This document shows positions 6,644 through 9,837 of a stretch of DNA of 9,837 nucleotides, piece by piece. The notes below the pieces were generated by a model. That model did not search any database and was not told the origin of the DNA. It saw only the letters and a program-made list of their open reading frames with translations. The DNA comes from Paracoccus sp. (in: a-proteobacteria) (GTDB taxonomy: Bacteria; Pseudomonadota; Alphaproteobacteria; Rhodobacterales; Rhodobacteraceae): contig JAGPGI010000074.1 of the NCBI GenBank assembly GCA_018056045.1, positions 1 through 9,837 on the forward strand, in the 5' to 3' direction. Each line of letters begins with the position of its first letter. Within the stretch, counting starts at the first letter, position 1. The position numbers and the translations under genes are program-made.

Positions 6644-8101
6644 ATGTCGCAACCCGACATCGACCCGCCACAACTCTACGCGGCCCGCGAACCGATTTTT
6701 CCCCGCCGGGTCTATGGCTGGTACCGGAACCTGAAATGGATCATCATGGCGGTGACGCTGGGGATCTATTACGTCACCCCCTGGATCCGCTGGGATCGCG
6801 GCCCGAACCTGCCCGATCAGGCGGTGCTGGTCGATCTGGCGAACCGGCGCTTTTTCTTTTTCTGGATCGAGATATGGCCGCATGAATTCTATTTCGTCGC
6901 GGGCCTTCTGGTCATGGCGGGCTTGGGGCTTTTTCTCTTCACCTCGGCCTTGGGGCGGGTCTGGTGCGGCTATGCCTGTCCGCAGACGGTCTGGACCGAT
7001 CTTTTCATCCTGACCGAACGCTGGGTCGAGGGCGACCGCAATGCCCGCGTCCGGCTGTGGAACGCGCCATGGAACGGCCACAAGCTACGGCTGAGGCTGA
7101 CGAAATGGGTGATCTGGCTGCTGATCGCGGTGGCGACGGGGGGCGCGTGGATTTTTTACTTCACCGATGCGCCGACGCTTCTGCGCGATCTGGTGACCGG
7201 GCAGGCGCATCCGGTCGCCTATATCACCATGGCGATCCTGACCGCGACGACCTTCGTCTTTGGCGGCTTCGCCCGCGAGCAGATCTGCATCTATGCCTGC
7301 CCGTGGCCGCGTATTCAGGCCGCGATGATGGACGAGGACACGCTGACCGTCGCCTATCGCGAATGGCGCGGAGAGCCGCGTGGCAAGATCCACAAGGGCG
7401 AGGCGACGAAATCCGATGGCGGGGCCAAGGGCGACTGCATCGACTGCATGGCCTGCGTGAACGTCTGCCCCATGGGCATCGACATCCGCGACGGCCAGCA
7501 GATGGAATGCATCACCTGCGCGCTGTGCATAGATGCCTGCGACGAGATCATGGACAAGATCGGCAAGCCGCGCGGGCTGATCGACTATATGGCGCTGAAG
7601 GACGAGACCGCCGAACGCGCCGGCGCCGCCCCGAAGCCGCTGATGAAACATATCCTGCGCCCGCGCACGATCCTTTACTTCACGCTCTGGGCGGGGATCG
7701 GCGTGGCGCTGGTGGTGGCGCTGTTCCTGCGCTCGCCTTTCGATCTGAACGTGACCCCGGTCCGGAACCCGCTTTTCGTCACCATGTCCGATGGCGCGAT
7801 CCGCAACACCTATGCGCTGCGGCTGCGCAATAAGCAGGGCGGCGCGCATGAATTCGTGATCTCGGTCGCGGATAATGACGGCAATGCGGTGCCGGGCGTC
7901 GTGCTGGCGCTTGAAGGCCAGACCGGCAACCGCGCCTCGGTCGCGGCCGACAGCACGTTTACCCAGCGTCTCTACCTGACCGCCGCCAAGGATTCGCCTC
8001 TGGCGACGGGCGGGCAGGCCGAACTGACGCTGTGGGTCGAGGATGCAACCGGCGGCGTCAGGACCCATATTGGCACAGTCTTTCACGGAAAGGGGGAATG
8101 A
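6644..8101 (+). CDS. ccoG: cbb3 oxidase assembly protein, polyferredoxin-type membrane protein (CcoG/RdxB/FixG)
   Basis: Membrane iron-sulfur protein of 485 residues required for cbb3 oxidase assembly; work on CcoG points to a Cu(II)-reducing role that feeds Cu(I) to the copper pathway. Seen: about five membrane segments (roughly 30-48, 82-103, 153-174, 190-208, 342-363); paired cysteines at C108/C112 (WCGYACP) and C215/C219 (CIYACPWP); and two ferredoxin-type clusters, C265/C268/C271/C275 (CIDCMACVNVCP) and C289/C292/C295/C299 (CITCALCIDAC). A beta-rich C-terminal domain after 365 fits the Ig-like FixG tail. AGGAG (6633-6637) lies six bases before the ATG. It has its own FNR-box promoter, and its stop overlaps the ccoH start, so it leads ccoGHI(S). 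Confidence 0.96.
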   Translation: MSQPDIDPPQLYAAREPIFPRRVYGWYRNLKWIIMAVTLGIYYVTPWIRWDRGPNLPDQAVLVDLANRRFFFFWIEIWPHEFYFVAGLLVMAGLGLFLFTSALGRVWCGYACPQTVWTDLFILTERWVEGDRNARVRLWNAPWNGHKLRLRLTKWVIWLLIAVATGGAWIFYFTDAPTLLRDLVTGQAHPVAYITMAILTATTFVFGGFAREQICIYACPWPRIQAAMMDEDTLTVAYREWRGEPRGKIHKGEATKSDGGAKGDCIDCMACVNVCPMGIDIRDGQQMECITCALCIDACDEIMDKIGKPRGLIDYMALKDETAERAGAAPKPLMKHILRPRTILYFTLWAGIGVALVVALFLRSPFDLNVTPVRNPLFVTMSDGAIRNTYALRLRNKQGGAHEFVISVADNDGNAVPGVVLALEGQTGNRASVAADSTFTQRLYLTAAKDSPLATGGQAELTLWVEDATGGVRTHIGTVFHGKGE

Positions 8102-8565
8102 TGGCGCGCGAACTGACCGGCCGGCATGTGCTGCTGATCACAGTGGCGGGTTTTGGCACCATCATTGCGGTCAATCTGGTCATGGCCTTCCTGGCGGTCG
8201 GCACCTTTCCGGGGCTCGAGGTGAAAAGCAGCTATGTCGCCTCGCAAAGTTTCGACCGCGACCGCGCGGCCCAGAGTGCGCTGCACTGGACCGTCACCCC
8301 CGATTATGACGGGCGCGAGATGGTGCTGACCATCCGCGACGAGACCGGCTATCCCGCGCCGGTCAAGGACCTGCAGGTGACCATCGGCCGCCCAACCCAT
8401 ATGCGCGAGGATCAGACCCCGGAATTCAGCTATTCCGGCGGCACCTACCGCGCGCCTTTGGAACTGGCGCCCGGGGTCTGGAACATCCATCTGACCGCGA
8501 CCGCGCCCGACGGCACCGTGTTTCGCCAGCGTATCGACCACTATAATGGAAACCGGGTGAAATAA
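8101..8565 (+). CDS. ccoH: cbb3 oxidase assembly protein CcoH/FixH
   Basis: Small membrane protein (154 residues) needed for stable assembly of cbb3 oxidase; in Rhodobacter capsulatus it interacts with the oxidase complex. Seen: one N-terminal membrane helix (about residues 8-33), then VKSSYVASQSFDRDRAAQ, the family signature just after the helix, and a predicted periplasmic beta-rich domain to the end. Two adjacent ATG codons are possible, 8098 and 8101. I prefer 8101 because the GGGGG tract (8092-8096) is then four bases away, giving MARELTGRHV; it overlaps the ccoG stop by one base. Cotranscribed with ccoG and followed one base later by ccoI. Confidence 0.93.
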   Translation: MARELTGRHVLLITVAGFGTIIAVNLVMAFLAVGTFPGLEVKSSYVASQSFDRDRAAQSALHWTVTPDYDGREMVLTIRDETGYPAPVKDLQVTIGRPTHMREDQTPEFSYSGGTYRAPLELAPGVWNIHLTATAPDGTVFRQRIDHYNGNRVK

Positions 8566-8566
8566 G

Positions 8567-9837
8567 ATGTCCGACGCGGCGCTGCATGACCATGATGCCC
8601 GGCTTTCGGCCTGTCCGGCCTGCGATGCCGCGCCGCTTGCGCAGCGCGTGGCGGCGGGGGCCGGTGTGCATGAGGACATCATCCTGTCGCTGCCGACCAT
8701 CTATTGCGCGACCTGCATTTCGGATGTGGAGCGCGCGCTGCATGCCCATCCCGGCGTCAAGACCGCCCGCGTGAACCTGACGCTGCGCCGCGTCACCGTG
8801 GACGCACCCGGCCTGAGCGCCGAGGACCTGATCCCCGTGGTCGAGCACACCGGCTATGAGGCGCATGAGCTTGACCCCGCCGCGCTGAGCGCCAGCCGCG
8901 CCGACCGGATCGGGCGCGACATCCTGATGCGCATCGGCGTCGCCGGGTTCGCAATGATGAACATCATGATCCTGTCTGTCGCGGTCTGGTCGGGGGCCGA
9001 TGCGGCGACGCGCGACATGTTCCACTGGATTTCCGGCGCCATCGCGCTGCCGACCGTGGTCTTTGCCGGCCAGCCCTTCTTTTCCAGCGCCTGGCGGGCG
9101 TTGAAGGCGGGCCGGCTGGGCATGGATGTGCCGATCTCGCTGGCGCTGATCCTAGCCAGCGCGATTTCGGTCTATGAGACCATCCATTCCGGCCATCACG
9201 CCTATTTCGACGCGGCGGTGATGCTGTGTTTCTTCCTGCTGATCGGGCGCTATCTGGATTACCGCACCCGCGCCGTCGCCCGCTCCGCAGCCGAGGAACT
9301 GACCGCGCTTGAGGTGCCCCGCGCCTTTCGCGTGATGCCGGAGGGCGATGAGCCGGTGCCGGTCGCGGAACTGGTCCCGGGCGATCTGATCCGCATCCTG
9401 CCCGGCGCGCGCATCCCTGCGGACGGCGAGATCGCGCAGGGCACGTCCGAGATCGACCGTTCGCTTCTGACCGGCGAAAGCGTTCCGGTGCCCGCGGCGC
9501 CCGGCGCGATCCTGTCGGCGGGCGAGGTCAACCTGACCGGGCCGCTGATCCTGCGGGTGACAGCGGCGGGGCGGGACAGCTCGCTGGCGCGGCTGACGGC
9601 GCTGGTCGCGGCGGCGGAATCGGCGCGCGGGCATTACACCTCGCTGGCCGAGCGCGCCTCGCGGCTCTATTCGCCTCTGGTGCATCTGCTGGCCTTTTCC
9701 AGCTTTCTGGGCTGGTACTGGACGACCGGCGATCTGCGCCATTCGGTCAATGTCGCGGCGGCGGTGCTGATCATCACCTGTCCCTGCGCGCTGGGGCTGG
9801 CGGTGCCGGCGGTGGTGACGGCGGCCTCGGGGCGGCT
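8567..9837 (+). CDS. ccoI: Copper-exporting P1B-type ATPase CcoI/FixI, N-terminal part (truncated by window edge)
   Basis: P-type ATPase that moves Cu(I) out of the cytoplasm for insertion into the CuB site of cbb3 oxidase. 423 codons are present of a usual 700-800. Seen: an N-terminal CPAC (C16, C19); a heavy-metal-associated domain with the CATC metal site (C47, C50) within about 35-105; membrane helices near 120-140, 152-170, 187-205, 213-230 and from about 366; the actuator-domain LLTGES (TGES 302-305); and the transport-site CPC (C405, C407) in ITCPCALG. The phosphorylation DKTG and the ATP-binding domain lie beyond the right edge. GGTGA at 8556-8560, inside the end of ccoH, precedes the ATG by six bases. 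The cco location distinguishes it from a CopA detoxification pump. ccoS is expected next. Confidence 0.95.
   Translation, partial: MSDAALHDHDARLSACPACDAAPLAQRVAAGAGVHEDIILSLPTIYCATCISDVERALHAHPGVKTARVNLTLRRVTVDAPGLSAEDLIPVVEHTGYEAHELDPAALSASRADRIGRDILMRIGVAGFAMMNIMILSVAVWSGADAATRDMFHWISGAIALPTVVFAGQPFFSSAWRALKAGRLGMDVPISLALILASAISVYETIHSGHHAYFDAAVMLCFFLLIGRYLDYRTRAVARSAAEELTALEVPRAFRVMPEGDEPVPVAELVPGDLIRILPGARIPADGEIAQGTSEIDRSLLTGESVPVPAAPGAILSAGEVNLTGPLILRVTAAGRDSSLARLTALVAAAESARGHYTSLAERASRLYSPLVHLLAFSSFLGWYWTTGDLRHSVNVAAAVLIITCPCALGLAVPAVVTAASGR

Noticed and set aside
6517..6885. A 122-codon plus-strand frame across the ccoG promoter
   Set aside because: It overlaps the FNR box and the ccoG start in another frame and has no family resemblance; 6366-6643 is better read as control DNA.
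6964..7833. A 289-codon frame on the plus strand inside ccoG
   Set aside because: Out-of-frame shadow rich in Arg, Gly and Asp; it gives no recognisable domain and has no ribosome binding site.
7085..8086. A 333-codon open frame on the minus strand
   Set aside because: Antisense shadow of ccoG, whose ferredoxin cysteines are clear on the plus strand.
8032..8100. Upstream start for ccoH inside ccoG
   Set aside because: It would add a basic 23-residue segment read out of frame from ccoG; the tandem ATG at 8098/8101 follows a G-rich ribosome binding tract.
8426..9025. A 199-codon open frame on the minus strand, and another at 9152-9742
   Set aside because: Both are antisense to ccoH/ccoI, where the CATC, TGES and CPC motifs establish the coding strand.

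Overview
The window is high-GC alphaproteobacterial DNA, most likely from Paracoccus or a close relative in the Rhodobacterales. This rests on the gene order hemN / fnrP / uspA / ccoNOQP / ccoGHI and on FnrP: with the ATG at 899 its cysteines fall at 14, 17, 25 and 113, the cluster-ligand numbers I recall for Paracoccus denitrificans FnrP. It is a low-oxygen respiration locus. I recognise no phage, transposon, CRISPR, tRNA or rRNA gene. Every large gene belongs to a known family, so I do not claim a new system; the less familiar content lies in the intergenic control DNA.

Layout. The 5' part of hemN (oxygen-independent coproporphyrinogen III oxidase) runs off the left edge on the minus strand (1-848). 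A 50-bp divergent spacer with one FNR box separates it from fnrP (899-1648, plus). A perfect hairpin (1657-1680) lies between fnrP and the convergent uspA (1698-2534, minus; two-domain universal stress protein). A 242-bp divergent spacer with a second FNR box separates uspA from ccoNOQP (2777-6365, plus), which encodes the four subunits of cbb3-type cytochrome c oxidase. Two hairpins, an unexplained inverted repeat and a third FNR box fill the 278 bp before ccoG (6644-8101), ccoH (8101-8565) and ccoI (8567 to the right edge). These encode the oxidase assembly and copper-delivery factors. The last of them, ccoS, would be expected just outside the window.

How the genes work together. FnrP is an oxygen-labile iron-sulfur regulator. 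When oxygen falls it should bind the three TTGAC-N4-ATCA(A/T) boxes and activate the oxidase (ccoN), its assembly genes (ccoG), probably uspA and probably hemN, which supplies haem without O2. CcoI exports copper, CcoG reduces Cu(II) or otherwise handles copper at the membrane, and CcoH supports assembly. Together they build the CuB-haem b3 site of CcoN, while CcoO and CcoP carry electrons through c-type haems. The box next to fnrP sits downstream of the putative fnrP promoter, which suggests negative autoregulation.

Limits: families were assigned by reading motifs, not by database searches. Promoter and start-site statements are predictions from spacing.
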